A stretch of DNA of 64,000 nt, from positions 30,239-94,238 of the forward strand of contig DAIRGA010000021.1 of assembly GCA_036794825.1 (NCBI GenBank), read 5' to 3'. Every line of letters begins with the position of its first letter. Position 1 is the stretch's first letter. The DNA comes from RZYY01 sp036794825. Lineage in GTDB: Bacteria > Bacteroidota > Bacteroidia > Bacteroidales > 4484-276. Made by a program: the position numbers and the translations under genes. Below are positions 37,168 through 45,501 of this stretch, piece by piece. The notes below the pieces were generated by a model, which saw only the letters and a program-made list of their open reading frames with translations, was not told the DNA's origin and did not search any database.

Positions 37168-37848
37168 TTGATGACTTCACTCGATTTCACCGGAACTAAA
37201 AAACTTATCCTCAATCCTGTAACGATTACAGGCAGAATTGAGGTAGCTCCAAGCGTGTTTCTGATATCATTCCGGCGCGATTTCTCCTTCATCCCCGGGC
37301 AGGTACTGGCTTTGGCCATGCGGCCTGCCGACCAGTACCGATTTTACAGTATTGCCAGCGGAATGCAGGACCCTGAAGTGAAGCTCTTGTTCGACCTGAA
37401 ACCGGGTGGTCAACTTACCCCAGCCTTGGCCGCTGTTAATCCGGGCGATATAATCTACACCTCGATGCCCACCGGAAATTTTTACGGCACTGCCAAGCCT
37501 GCCGTGTGGATTGCTGCCGGCACGGGGATAGCGCCATTTCTCTCCATGTGGCGGTCAGGGCTGAAAAGGGATAAGATGCTGGTTCACAGTGGTAGGTTTC
37601 TGCACTCTTTCTATTTCGAAGATGAGTTTAAATCACTGGAAAGCAATTATATCCGTTGCTGTACGCGGGAGAGTGGAGATGGGCTCTATTTTGGCCGGAT
37701 CAACAAATGGATCGAAGAACAAAAAAGCCTGCCCAACGACAGACGGTACTTCTTGTGCGGAAGCGCTGAAATGGTGGTGGATACCAGGGATGCGCTCATC
37801 GAAAAAGGAATTGCCTACGAAAACATAATCGCCGAAATTTATTTTTAA
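37168..37848 (+). CDS. Ferredoxin-NADP reductase-like flavoprotein
   Basis: 226 residues. The FAD-binding barrel (about 18-105) includes FIPGQVLALAM and the flavin motif RFYSIAS. The NAD(P) domain (about 110-226) includes IAAGTGIAPFLSMW and YFLCGSAEMVVDTRDAL, and ends ENIIAEIYF. It moves electrons between NAD(P)H and a small iron-sulfur protein or flavodoxin in the cytoplasm. It is compact relative to the usual 250-300 residues. It stops 9 bp before rlmN, so the two are probably co-transcribed. Confidence 0.9.
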   Translation: MMTSLDFTGTKKLILNPVTITGRIEVAPSVFLISFRRDFSFIPGQVLALAMRPADQYRFYSIASGMQDPEVKLLFDLKPGGQLTPALAAVNPGDIIYTSMPTGNFYGTAKPAVWIAAGTGIAPFLSMWRSGLKRDKMLVHSGRFLHSFYFEDEFKSLESNYIRCCTRESGDGLYFGRINKWIEEQKSLPNDRRYFLCGSAEMVVDTRDALIEKGIAYENIIAEIYF

Positions 37849-37857
37849 CTCAAGACC

Positions 37858-38895
37858 ATGAACAAGTCACCACTTTTCGGCAAAACTTTATCGGAACTTC
37901 AGGAAATTGTTGCTGAGATCGGTATGCCGAAATTTACTTCCCGGCAAATTGCCAATTGGTTATACAAGAAGGATTTAGCGGCCATTGCCGATATGACGGA
38001 CATCTCTGCCGAAAACCGCCGTATTCTGGAGGAGAAATTTGATCTGGGTCTGGTTCAACATTCAAAAGTTCAGGTGTCGGCTGATGGAACCAAAAAGTAT
38101 CTTTTTCCGGTTGGAGCATTGAAATTCATCGAGGCAGCCTACATACCTGAGCAGACAAGGAAAACGCTCTGTGTTTCGTCGCAGGTTGGTTGTAAGATGG
38201 GCTGTTTGTTCTGCATGACCGGAAAGCAGGGTTTTCAGGCCAATCTGAGTGCCGGTCAAATTGTGAATCAGGTTCGTAGTCTTCCTGAAAAAGACCAGCT
38301 TACCAATCTTGTTTACATGGGAATGGGCGAGCCTTTCGACAACATGGAGGAGGTGATGAAAAGCCTTGAAATTTTCACTTCAGAATGGGGTTATGGCTGG
38401 AGCCCGAAGCGCATCACCGTCTCAACCATTGGCATTGTGCCGGCTATAAAGCGTTTTCTGGACGAAAGCCAGTGCCATCTTGCCGTTAGCCTCCACACTC
38501 CTTTTGAAGATGAGCGTAAAATGCTTATGCCGATACAAACGGTTTTCTCCCTGAGCGAAGTGCTTGAAACCATCCGCAGCTACGATCTTGGACGTCAGCG
38601 GCGTGTTTCGTTCGAGTACATTATGTTCAAAGACCTGAACGATACCCCGCGGCACGTAAAAGAACTGGCGAGGATACTCAATGGCATCCGCTGCCGAATC
38701 AACCTGATCCGCTTTCATCCTATCCCCAACACTCCCCTGAAAGGCTCCGACGATGCTGCTATTGAGCAGTTTATGGTTGCCCTGAACAAGAAAGGCATCA
38801 GAACTACGATCCGTGCTTCACGTGGCCAGGACATCTACGCTGCCTGCGGCCTGCTGTCAACCAAAGAGCTGGTGAAGAAGCCGGTGGATGATTAA
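37858..38895 (+). CDS. rlmN: 23S rRNA (adenine2503-C2)/tRNA dual-specificity methyltransferase
   Basis: 345 residues, the normal length. The radical-SAM cluster motif CKMGCLFC has Cys112, Cys116 and Cys119, and the catalytic Cys330 lies in YAACGLL, both required by the known RlmN mechanism. Other family segments are NLVYMGMGEPFDN, RITVSTIG, AVSLHTPFEDERKMLMPI and INLIRFHPIPNT. It adds a methyl group to C2 of A2503 in 23S rRNA and of A37 in some tRNAs. It starts 9 bp after the FNR-like gene. Confidence 0.97.
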   Translation: MNKSPLFGKTLSELQEIVAEIGMPKFTSRQIANWLYKKDLAAIADMTDISAENRRILEEKFDLGLVQHSKVQVSADGTKKYLFPVGALKFIEAAYIPEQTRKTLCVSSQVGCKMGCLFCMTGKQGFQANLSAGQIVNQVRSLPEKDQLTNLVYMGMGEPFDNMEEVMKSLEIFTSEWGYGWSPKRITVSTIGIVPAIKRFLDESQCHLAVSLHTPFEDERKMLMPIQTVFSLSEVLETIRSYDLGRQRRVSFEYIMFKDLNDTPRHVKELARILNGIRCRINLIRFHPIPNTPLKGSDDAAIEQFMVALNKKGIRTTIRASRGQDIYAACGLLSTKELVKKPVDD

Positions 38896-39093
38896 CTACC
38901 GGCTGTTGCTGTTGCGATCAAAATTTCCCACATCCTGAGTTAACTGCCTGAATTTGATTTTGTGTTGGCTTATTGTTTGCAAAATCACACCCAGCCGTTG
39001 TTTTAGTCTCATGCCTCAAAATTGCCTGTAGAGGTTCTTAATCAGAATTGTTCTAATTTACTCATTGATAGGCGAAAATCGGCAAATTCTCTC

Positions 39094-39101
39094 TAAATTT
39101 G
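39094..39101 (+). promoter_or_regulatory. -7 element (TAAATTTG) upstream of serC
   Basis: A TAnnTTTG match about 38 bp before the serC start. The closest TTG gives a 26-bp spacer, longer than usual. Confidence 0.45.
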
Positions 39102-39139
39102 CAGAAAATTTTTATTCTAATCTCTAATTATTAAATCTT

Positions 39140-40216
39140 ATGGGTATGAAGAAACATAATTTTTATGCCGGGCCATCTATCCTCCCGCAATTCACACTGG
39201 ATGAAACAGTTAATGCAATCAGGGATTTTGCAGGCACAGGGCTTTCGCTGCTTGAAATTTCTCACCGCAGCAAACAATTTGTGGCTGTAATGGACGAAAC
39301 TGTGGCGATGTTCAAAGAGTTGCTCAGCATTCCTGAAGGCTACTCGGTTATTTTCGTCGGTGGTGGCGCCAGTCTGCAGTTCTGCATGGTTCCTTATAAC
39401 CTGCTCAACAAAAAGGCAGCCTATCTGGTAACCGGCGAGTGGGCAACCAAAGCGTACAAAGAGGCTAAACTTTTTGGAGAGGCAATAGAAGTTGCTTCTT
39501 CCAAAGACAAGAACTTCAGTTACATCCCAAAGAATTACGAGGTTCCAAAAGATGCGGATTATTTTCACATTACCACCAACAACACCATCTATGGAACCCA
39601 GATCAGGGAAGATCTTGACGTAGGTGTACCTTTGGTGGCTGATATGTCGTCCGATATTTTCTGCCGTCCGGTGGATGTTTCGAAATACGCCCTCATTTAC
39701 GGCGGAGCCCAGAAAAATCTGGCGCCGGCCGGTGTTACGTTTGTAATTATCCGCAACGACATTTTGGGAAAAGTAGAGCGCAAAATCCCCACTATGCTCA
39801 ACTATCAAACCCACATTGACAAAGAATCCATGTTCAACACTCCGCCAGTACTTCCTGTTTTCTCAGCATTACAGACTTTGAAATGGCTGAAAGCACAGGG
39901 CGGCGTGGCTGCGATGGAAAAAATCAACAAGCACAAAGCCGGATTGCTTTACAGCGAAATTGACAGGAATCCCTATTTCAAAGGAACCGTTGCAACCGAA
40001 GACCGCTCATGGATGAACATCTGCTTTGTGATGAACGACGGACACGAAGCATTTGAACAGGAGTTTCTTGACTTTGCTTCATCTAAAGGTATGGTTGGAC
40101 TGAAAGGACATCGCTCAGTGGGTGGCTTCAGGGCTTCCACTTACAACGCTCTACCGGTCGAAAGCGTTCAGGCTCTGGTGGATACAATGAAGGAATTTGA
40201 AAAAATGAAATCATAA
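39140..40216 (+). CDS. serC: Phosphoserine aminotransferase
   Basis: 358 residues starting MGMKKHNFYAGPSILPQ (an ATG two codons later is equally possible). It has the family segments GLSLLEISHRSKQF and VIFVGGGASLQFCMVPYNL, the PLP lysine in YGGAQKNLAPAGVT, and GLKGHRSVGGFRASTYNAL at the C-terminus. It transaminates 3-phosphohydroxypyruvate to phosphoserine with glutamate and also serves pyridoxine synthesis. Its stop overlaps the serA-type start by one base (TAATG), a sign of translational coupling. First gene of the serC-serA-DUF1015 cluster. Confidence 0.97.
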   Translation: MGMKKHNFYAGPSILPQFTLDETVNAIRDFAGTGLSLLEISHRSKQFVAVMDETVAMFKELLSIPEGYSVIFVGGGASLQFCMVPYNLLNKKAAYLVTGEWATKAYKEAKLFGEAIEVASSKDKNFSYIPKNYEVPKDADYFHITTNNTIYGTQIREDLDVGVPLVADMSSDIFCRPVDVSKYALIYGGAQKNLAPAGVTFVIIRNDILGKVERKIPTMLNYQTHIDKESMFNTPPVLPVFSALQTLKWLKAQGGVAAMEKINKHKAGLLYSEIDRNPYFKGTVATEDRSWMNICFVMNDGHEAFEQEFLDFASSKGMVGLKGHRSVGGFRASTYNALPVESVQALVDTMKEFEKMKS

Positions 40217-41160
40217 TGTCAAAAATTAAGGATATGAAGAAAGTATTGATTGCCACCGACAAACCCTTCGCTTCCAAAGCCGTAAAAGCCATCAGGGAGG
40301 TAGTGGAAAATGCCGGATATCAGTTGGTTTTGCTCGAAAAGTACACCAGCCAGGATCAGTTGATCGAGGCTGTTGCCGATGTGGATGCCATAATTATTCG
40401 CAGCGACATTGCCGACAAAGCGGTGCTTGATGCTGCTAAAAACCTGAAAATCATCGTAAGAGCCGGCGCCGGTTACGATAACATTGATCTCACTGCCGCC
40501 ACTGCCAACGGAATTGTTGCCATGAACACACCCGGCCAGAACTCGAACGCAGTTGCCGAATTGGCCATCGGAATGATGATCTATATGGCTCGCAATAAAT
40601 TCGATGGTAAATCGGGAACCGAACTTCGTGAAAAATCACTCGGAATCCATGCCTTCGGTAATGTTGGAAAACTAATCGGTTCCATTGCTAAGGGCATCGG
40701 CATGGAAGTGTTTGCATTTGATCCTTTTGTGAAAAAAGAGGACATCATTGCAGCAGGTGTAGTGCCTGTGGATACAGTGAACGAGCTGTACAAAAATTGC
40801 CAGTACATTTCGCTCAACATCCCTGCCACTGCGCAAACCAAGAAATCTATCGGCTACGAGCTGCTTTCAACAATGCCCGAAAATGCCGTGCTGGTGAATA
40901 CTGCCCGCAAAGAAGTCGTTGACGAGGAAGGATTGCTGAAGATGTTTGAAGCACGTCCCGATTTCAAGTATATCTCCGACATCGCCCCCGATTGCCTTGC
41001 CGAGATCGAAAGCAAATATCCCGGAAGGTATTTCTTTACACCAAAAAAGATGGGAGCGCAGACCGCAGAGGCCAACATCAACGCCGGTATCGCCGCAGCA
41101 AAGCAGATTGTGGCGTATTTCGAAAATGGAGATATTACCTATCAGGTGAATAAAAAGTAA
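40216..41160 (+). CDS. serA: D-3-phosphoglycerate dehydrogenase
   Basis: 314 residues, the short SerA form without ACT or ASB domains. It has GAGYDNIDL, the NAD loop segment HAFGNVGKLIG (about 142-152), VLVNTARKEVVDEE (about 226-239) and the late PKKMGAQTAEANINAG. In the usual catalytic region, His is replaced by a PKKMGAQT context rather than the common TPHxGxxT. It oxidises 3-phosphoglycerate to 3-phosphohydroxypyruvate with NAD. Coupled to serC by a one-base overlap. A TTTTTT-tailed hairpin follows. Confidence 0.92.
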   Translation: MSKIKDMKKVLIATDKPFASKAVKAIREVVENAGYQLVLLEKYTSQDQLIEAVADVDAIIIRSDIADKAVLDAAKNLKIIVRAGAGYDNIDLTAATANGIVAMNTPGQNSNAVAELAIGMMIYMARNKFDGKSGTELREKSLGIHAFGNVGKLIGSIAKGIGMEVFAFDPFVKKEDIIAAGVVPVDTVNELYKNCQYISLNIPATAQTKKSIGYELLSTMPENAVLVNTARKEVVDEEGLLKMFEARPDFKYISDIAPDCLAEIESKYPGRYFFTPKKMGAQTAEANINAGIAAAKQIVAYFENGDITYQVNKK

Positions 41161-41189
41161 GCAGGAATTATTATTTTTGCCGACTGAAG

Positions 41190-41228
41190 ATCAGACCTGG
41201 CTTTTTTGGTGTCGGGTCTGATTTTTTG
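41190..41228 (+). terminator. Terminator after serA
   Basis: A perfect 8-bp stem, ATCAGACC (41190-41197) and GGTCTGAT (41215-41222), followed by TTTTTG. It separates serCA from the four-helix-bundle gene. A TATTTTTG element at 41172-41179 lies just before it. Confidence 0.7.
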
Positions 41229-41259
41229 ATTAATTGGAAAATTCCCTAACACAATTTTT

Positions 41260-41661
41260 ATGGATAATTTTAGCGAAAACAACCAGACGTTTTTCAGGTT
41301 CGAAGACCTTAGGGTTTACCACAAGGCGCTTAAATATGTGGATTGGGTGCATTTGACGGTGCAGCTTTTTCCTGAACACGAAAGTCAGCACCTCACCACA
41401 AAATTTGTGAATGCCGCACAAGCCATTGCGCTGCAGATCGCTGAGGGATCATCGAGAAACAAAACCCAGTTTGTTTACTATCTTAAAACTGCCAAGAGCT
41501 CTATCCGCGAATGCGTGGTTTATACAGCCATTGCCAGCGGATTGAAGTACATTTCGGAGGATCAGTTTGAGGATTCGCGCAACCATCTTATGGAACTTAC
41601 CAAGATGATCGGTGCGTTGATCGGCTCGCTGCAGCGCAGCGGGAATTTTGACGAAGAATAA
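41260..41661 (+). CDS. Four-helix-bundle protein (23S rRNA intervening-sequence family)
   Basis: 133 residues. It starts FRFEDLRVYHKALKYVDWV and continues with AAQAIALQIAEGSSRNKTQFVYYL and KSSIRECVVYTAIASG, the pattern of the S23/IVP four-helix-bundle family. The family was first noted inside 23S rRNA intervening sequences but is widespread as free genes in Bacteroidota, with unknown function. It sits alone between serA and the DUF1015 gene, which are normally adjacent, and is bracketed upstream by a terminator. This looks like an insertion. Confidence 0.93.
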   Translation: MDNFSENNQTFFRFEDLRVYHKALKYVDWVHLTVQLFPEHESQHLTTKFVNAAQAIALQIAEGSSRNKTQFVYYLKTAKSSIRECVVYTAIASGLKYISEDQFEDSRNHLMELTKMIGALIGSLQRSGNFDEE

Positions 41662-41686
41662 TCTTAAATCATTAATTACGAATAAG

Positions 41687-42940
41687 ATGGCAATCTTAAA
41701 AGCATTCAAAGGCCTCAGGCCGCCAAAAGAAATTGCACATTTGCTGGCTTCGCGCCCTTACGATGTGCTCAACTCCGAAGAGGCTAAATTAGAAGCCCAC
41801 GGTAACGAATTTTCACTGCTGCATATCATCAAGCCGGAAATTGACCTTCCGGATGACGTTGACCACTATGCACAGGAAGTTTATGAAAAAGCAAGGGATA
41901 ACTTTGAGCTTTTCAGGCAAAAGGGCTGGCTGACGCCCGATAAAGGAAACTACCTTTACATTTATGCTCAGACCATGAACGGTAAAACCCAGTATGGACT
42001 GGTGGGATGCGCTGCCGTAGAGGATTATCTGAACAATGTGATCAAAAAACACGAACTCACCCGCAAGGTAAAAGAGGAAGACCGGATGAAGCACGTCCGC
42101 ATTACCAATGCAAACATGGAACCTGTGTTTTTCAGCTACCCGGCTATGCCTGAGATAGATGCAATTGTGGCCGGTTGGGTGAAAAATCATCAGCCGGAAT
42201 ACGATTTCACGGCCGACGACGGTTTTGGCCACCACTTTTGGGTAATTGACGACCAGTCAACGATTGACCAGCTCATCGCATTATTTACTACCTTGCCATC
42301 AACCTATGTGGCTGATGGTCACCACCGTACAGCAGCCGCTGCATTGGTGGGCAACGAGAAAAAACTGAATAATCCCAATCACAAAGGCGACGAGGAATAC
42401 AACTTCTTCCTTGCTGTTCATTTTCCTGACAATCAGCTTACAATTATTGATTACAACCGTGTGGTTACCGACCTGAACGGCATGTCAGACCAACAGTTTA
42501 TCGAAAAACTGAAAGACAATTTCGATTTGGCAGAAAAAGGAACCGGCATCTATAAACCTGACCGCCTGCACAACTTCGGAATGTACCTCGGTGGAAAATG
42601 GTACTCACTCACCGCAAAACCAGGCACTTACAATGACTCCGACCCGATCGGAGTTCTTGACGTTACCATCCTTTCCAGCCTGGTTCTCGATCAGTTGCTC
42701 GATATCAAAGATTTGAGGACATCCGAACGTGTTGATTTTGTGGGAGGTATCCGCGGTTTAGGCGAATTGGAACGCAGGGTTAATTCGGGTGAAATGAAAG
42801 CAGCATTTGCCTTGTACCCGGTTTCGATGAAACAGCTGATTGACATTGCTGACACCGGAAATATCATGCCGCCCAAAACCACCTGGTTCGAACCAAAGCT
42901 GAGAAGCGGCCTGGTTGTGCATTTGCTCGACACTATTTAA
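41687..42940 (+). CDS. DUF1015 family protein associated with serine biosynthesis
   Basis: 417 residues from the ATG at 41687 (MAILKAFKGLRPPKEIAHLLASRPYDV, first half typical). The frame is open from 41648, but the extra 13 residues overlap the previous stop region. Family blocks include YIYAQTMNGKTQYGLVG, PSTYVADGHHRTAAA with its conserved HHR, and FVGGIRGLGELERRV. DUF1015 genes often follow serC and serA in Bacteroidota and Clostridia and are presumed to serve serine metabolism, though the biochemical role is not settled. A small wHTH gene follows 15 bp later. Confidence 0.92.
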   Translation: MAILKAFKGLRPPKEIAHLLASRPYDVLNSEEAKLEAHGNEFSLLHIIKPEIDLPDDVDHYAQEVYEKARDNFELFRQKGWLTPDKGNYLYIYAQTMNGKTQYGLVGCAAVEDYLNNVIKKHELTRKVKEEDRMKHVRITNANMEPVFFSYPAMPEIDAIVAGWVKNHQPEYDFTADDGFGHHFWVIDDQSTIDQLIALFTTLPSTYVADGHHRTAAAALVGNEKKLNNPNHKGDEEYNFFLAVHFPDNQLTIIDYNRVVTDLNGMSDQQFIEKLKDNFDLAEKGTGIYKPDRLHNFGMYLGGKWYSLTAKPGTYNDSDPIGVLDVTILSSLVLDQLLDIKDLRTSERVDFVGGIRGLGELERRVNSGEMKAAFALYPVSMKQLIDIADTGNIMPPKTTWFEPKLRSGLVVHLLDTI

Positions 42941-42955
42941 TTTAAAACAATAATC

Positions 42956-43132
42956 ATGGAAGCTAAAGAATTGGTTTTAAAAGCATTAAAAGAATCGTCC
43001 GAGCCTTTAAAAGGCGGCGAGATCGCAGAAAAGTCAGGGGTGGACAAAAAAGAGGTGGATAAGGTGATCAAAATTCTGGTCAAAGAAGACCTCATTCACT
43101 CGCCCAAAAGGTGTTTTTACACCGCTAAGTAA
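42956..43132 (+). CDS. Small winged-helix (HTH) protein
   Basis: 58 residues, beginning MEAKELVLKALKESSEPLKG and ending SPKRCFYTAK. Residues 4-50 form a compact wHTH: helix LVLKALKESS, then GGEIAEKSGVDKKEVDKVI as the helix-turn-helix, and a short wing with one Cys. It is 15 bp after the DUF1015 gene and before a strong terminator, so it is the last gene of that operon. It may regulate the cluster or act as a stand-alone DNA-binding adaptor. Only the fold is supported. The coding pattern (high Lys/Glu, no internal stop) and operon spacing make it a real gene despite its size. Confidence 0.82.
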   Translation: MEAKELVLKALKESSEPLKGGEIAEKSGVDKKEVDKVIKILVKEDLIHSPKRCFYTAK

Positions 43133-43145
43133 GTTTAAGGTTTAC

Positions 43146-43180
43146 AGCCCGCTTTGACTACAGAGCGGGCTTCTTATTTA
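43146..43180 (+). terminator. Terminator of the DUF1015-wHTH operon
   Basis: A perfect 8-bp stem, AGCCCGCT (43146-43153) and AGCGGGCT (43164-43171), then TCTTATTT. Confidence 0.75.
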
Positions 43181-43212
43181 ACTGATTTTCTTTTAATTCA
43201 ATTTGTAAAAGT

Positions 43213-43992
43213 ATGTCCCGATACGGAAAATGGATTGGGGGAGGGCTCGGTTGGGCGCTGGGTGGCCCAATCGGCGGAGTTCTTGGCTTCCTCTTTGGCT
43301 CGATGTTCGACAGTATGCAAACGGCTGAGTTTGAATACAAACCCCCAGTAACCGGTCAGTCTGGTGAACAACAATCTCCACGGAGTAACTGGTATGCCCG
43401 CCGGCAAACGCAACCCGGTGATTTTACCATCAGTCTGTTGGTGCTCTCGGCTGCTGTGATGAAAGCCGATCAGCGGGTAATGAAGTCGGAGCTGGATTAT
43501 GTTAAAGCATTTCTTGTCAGGCAATTTGGCGAAGAGATAGCTGCTCAACAGGCACTTTTGCTTCGTGATATTCTGAAGCAGGAAATCAATGTGAAGGAGG
43601 TTGCCGGCCAGATAAGTCGCTATATGGATTACTCTTCCAGGTTGCAGTTGCTCCATTACCTTTTTGGGATTGTCCTGGCCGACGGGCAGACACCCCAGGC
43701 AGAAGTTGTTCTGGTTGAGCAAATTGCGGGTTTCATTGGTATTTCCCACGCCGACTTCACCTCCATCAAAGCCATGTTTATCAAGGATAATTTCAACAAT
43801 TACAAAATTCTTGATTTACAACCTGATGCTACCGATGAAGAGGTGAAAAAAGCCTACCGGAAAATGGCACTGAAATACCATCCCGACCGGGTGGCACACC
43901 TCGGGCCGGAGGTTCAGCATTCGGCAAAGGAAAAATTCCAGCAGCTCAACGCCGCCTACAATGCCATCAAAGCCGAAAGGGGTATGAATTAA
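43213..43992 (+). CDS. DjlA-like co-chaperone: TerB domain plus C-terminal DnaJ domain
   Basis: 259 residues. A Gly-rich N-terminal hydrophobic segment (GGGLGWALGGPIGGVLGFLFG, about 9-29, in pieces) may insert in the membrane. A TerB/DjlA helical domain follows (about 68-185, LLVLSAAVMKADQRVMKSELDYV). The last 65 residues are a J domain (NNYKILDLQPDATDEEVKKAYRKMALKYHPDR, in parts) with the HPD motif at about 224-226 that stimulates DnaK ATPase. The layout matches DjlA, which recruits DnaK to the membrane. The client is unknown. Confidence 0.92.
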   Translation: MSRYGKWIGGGLGWALGGPIGGVLGFLFGSMFDSMQTAEFEYKPPVTGQSGEQQSPRSNWYARRQTQPGDFTISLLVLSAAVMKADQRVMKSELDYVKAFLVRQFGEEIAAQQALLLRDILKQEINVKEVAGQISRYMDYSSRLQLLHYLFGIVLADGQTPQAEVVLVEQIAGFIGISHADFTSIKAMFIKDNFNNYKILDLQPDATDEEVKKAYRKMALKYHPDRVAHLGPEVQHSAKEKFQQLNAAYNAIKAERGMN

Positions 43993-44063
43993 TCCTCTTA
44001 TTCAATACTATGGAAGTCGTCAGGGCGTTGAGAAGTCAATTTCTAAAACTTTACCAAACAAAC

Positions 44064-44071
44064 TAAATTTG
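44064..44071 (+). promoter_or_regulatory. -7 element (TAAATTTG) just before the NifX-like start
   Basis: A TAnnTTTG match ending 6 bp before the ATG at 44078, which implies a leaderless or nearly leaderless mRNA. No TTG at 17-23 bp. Confidence 0.4.
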
Positions 44072-44077
44072 AAAGAC

Positions 44078-44470
44078 ATGAAAATTGCTGTCCCGGTTAC
44101 CGAATTTGGTCAGATAGACGACCATTTCGGACATTGTGAAGAGTACCAGGTATTTACGATTTCTGATGAGAACAAAATTGCGGGTTTGAAAACCATCCGC
44201 TCAGAGCTGGGATGTGGTTGCAAATCCAACATTGCCGGCACTTTGGCTGCCGCCGGAGTGAAGATTATGCTGGCTGGAGGGATCGGTGCTGGCGCAATCC
44301 AGGTGCTTAATGCCGAGGGAATTGAAGTGATTCGCGGTTGTTCGGGTGAGGCGGAAGATGTTGTCAATCAGTATCTTTCGGGCAAAATCTCCGACAATGG
44401 CCAAAGTTGTCTGCATCACGAGCACCATCATGATCACGGACACGAAGATGGTCACGTTTGCAGCCATTAA
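44078..44470 (+). CDS. NifX/NifB-type Fe-Mo cluster-binding (dinitrogenase accessory) protein with His-rich tail
   Basis: 130 residues from the ATG at 44078. It matches the dinitrogenase iron-molybdenum cofactor-binding fold: MKIAVPVTEFGQIDDHFGHCEEYQVF at the start (His and Cys in the FGHCE motif), GCGCKSN, and AGGIGAGAIQVLNAEGIEVIRG. The last 22 residues are a His-rich metal-binding tail with CLHHEHHHDHGHED. There is no nif operon here. In Bacteroidota such proteins are small metal-cluster or metal-handling proteins of unknown use. Its location just before a zinc-uptake cluster on the opposite strand makes a metal storage or delivery role plausible. Confidence 0.88.
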   Translation: MKIAVPVTEFGQIDDHFGHCEEYQVFTISDENKIAGLKTIRSELGCGCKSNIAGTLAAAGVKIMLAGGIGAGAIQVLNAEGIEVIRGCSGEAEDVVNQYLSGKISDNGQSCLHHEHHHDHGHEDGHVCSH

Positions 44471-44502
44471 ATTCTGCAAATCATCGCTTGCTTTTGCATC
44501 AG

Positions 44503-44587
44503 TCTACTTCAAACTTCTCGAATAGCTGAAGTAATCACCGGCTTTCAAGCCATGCCTGCTCACAAAACCTCCGTTGACCTCGATGAC
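44503..44587 (-). pseudogene. Duplicated 3' end of the DUF192 gene (fragment)
   Basis: 85 bp repeat the segment 44929-45013 with a single difference, a synonymous change at 44585. The copy holds the last 27 codons and stop of the DUF192 gene and then diverges abruptly. It has no start of its own and is too short to be functional. Confidence 0.9.
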
Positions 44588-44928
44588 TTATTATAGGATC
44601 GTCGGGAATGGTAGGGCCGAGCGGTATTAGCGATAGAATTATCCGGAGCGGTAATGTCGTTGCAAGATAGTCAAAGTAAGACTCAGTCTTAAAATTAGGG
44701 GGTTAAATCAGTCTCCATTGGAGAATATTGAATAGTGAATATCGAATAATGAATATTGAATGAAAAACAGTCACCCATGAATTGTTTGCGACAGCCACCA
44801 AAGTTTGAGCTTTGGGGGAATTGATAGGTTTCAAGGGGTAAATTGGAAAATCGAATATAGTCTAAAGCAGGCCATCTCGATGTTGGATACTTCTGCGAGG
44901 AATCTTGAAAAAGATGGCGGTTTTTCCT
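44588..44928. other. Non-coding spacer between the two DUF192 3' ends, with degenerate repeat DNA
   Basis: About 340 bp between the direct repeats. No ORF I trust. 44728-44762 contains ATATTGAATAGTGAATATCG-type AT-rich repeats similar to those near 19.8-20.0 kb. The segment 44598-44650 reads like decayed coding sequence, but I cannot name it. Confidence 0.5.
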
Positions 44929-44929
44929 T

Positions 44930-45496
44930 CTACTTCAAACTTCTCGAATAGCTGAAGTAATCACCGGCTTTCAAGCCATGCCTGCTCACAAAACCTCCGT
45001 TGACCTCGATAACGTATTTGGCCTTGCTGCGGGAGGGGAGGGTCTCTTCCGATTCAGGAGTGGTGTTTTCGTAAATGCTGAGAATCCTGAAATCCTTGTC
45101 GGCATAGATGATGTCCAGCGGGATATGCGTGTTTTTCATCCAGTAGCCAAGATGTTGTTCCTCGGTATAGATAAAGAGCATTCCCATGTTTTCGGGCATA
45201 TAAAACCGGTACATCAATCCCCTCTCCCTGGCTTGCGGCGTGTCAGCGATCTCGATCAGGATGGTTATGATGGAATCGTTTTCGGCAGAGCGAAATTGCA
45301 GTTGGCCGTCAACCCTGTAAAAATTTTCCTTGTTAACCTCTTGTGATTGAGCACTATCTGCCGGTTTTTTGTCCTTTAAAAAATCCATTGCAAAAATCAG
45401 GAAAACCACCAGGGGTATAAGAAACAGCAAGAAAATGATTGTCATCCTGCGGGTGGCTGGTTTTCGGCGGTTTTGAATATGTCTGCTTAATTCCAT
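44930..45496 (-). CDS. DUF192 family membrane-anchored protein
   Basis: 188 residues. An N-terminal membrane segment (about 19-40) follows a basic stretch, which indicates an anchored periplasmic protein. The DUF192 domain covers about 75-185: ADTPQARERGLMYRFYMPENMGMLF, GYWMKNTHIPLDIIYAD, and AKYVIEVNGGFVSRHGLKAGD. Structures of the family show a small beta-barrel with unknown function. The gene starts 5 bp after znuB, so it is probably the last gene of the zinc operon. Its 3' end is duplicated about 430 bp downstream. Confidence 0.92.
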   Translation of the reverse strand: MELSRHIQNRRKPATRRMTIIFLLFLIPLVVFLIFAMDFLKDKKPADSAQSQEVNKENFYRVDGQLQFRSAENDSIITILIEIADTPQARERGLMYRFYMPENMGMLFIYTEEQHLGYWMKNTHIPLDIIYADKDFRILSIYENTTPESEETLPSRSKAKYVIEVNGGFVSRHGLKAGDYFSYSRSLK

Positions 45497-45501
45497 CGTT
45501 A

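Noticed and set aside
39131..39814. 227-codon antisense ORF over serC
   Set aside because: It is the complement of a strongly supported gene. The composition reflects the codon bias of serC.
44598..44650. Decayed transposase between the DUF192 repeats
   Set aside because: The segment is too short and too degraded to identify. No inverted ends were found.
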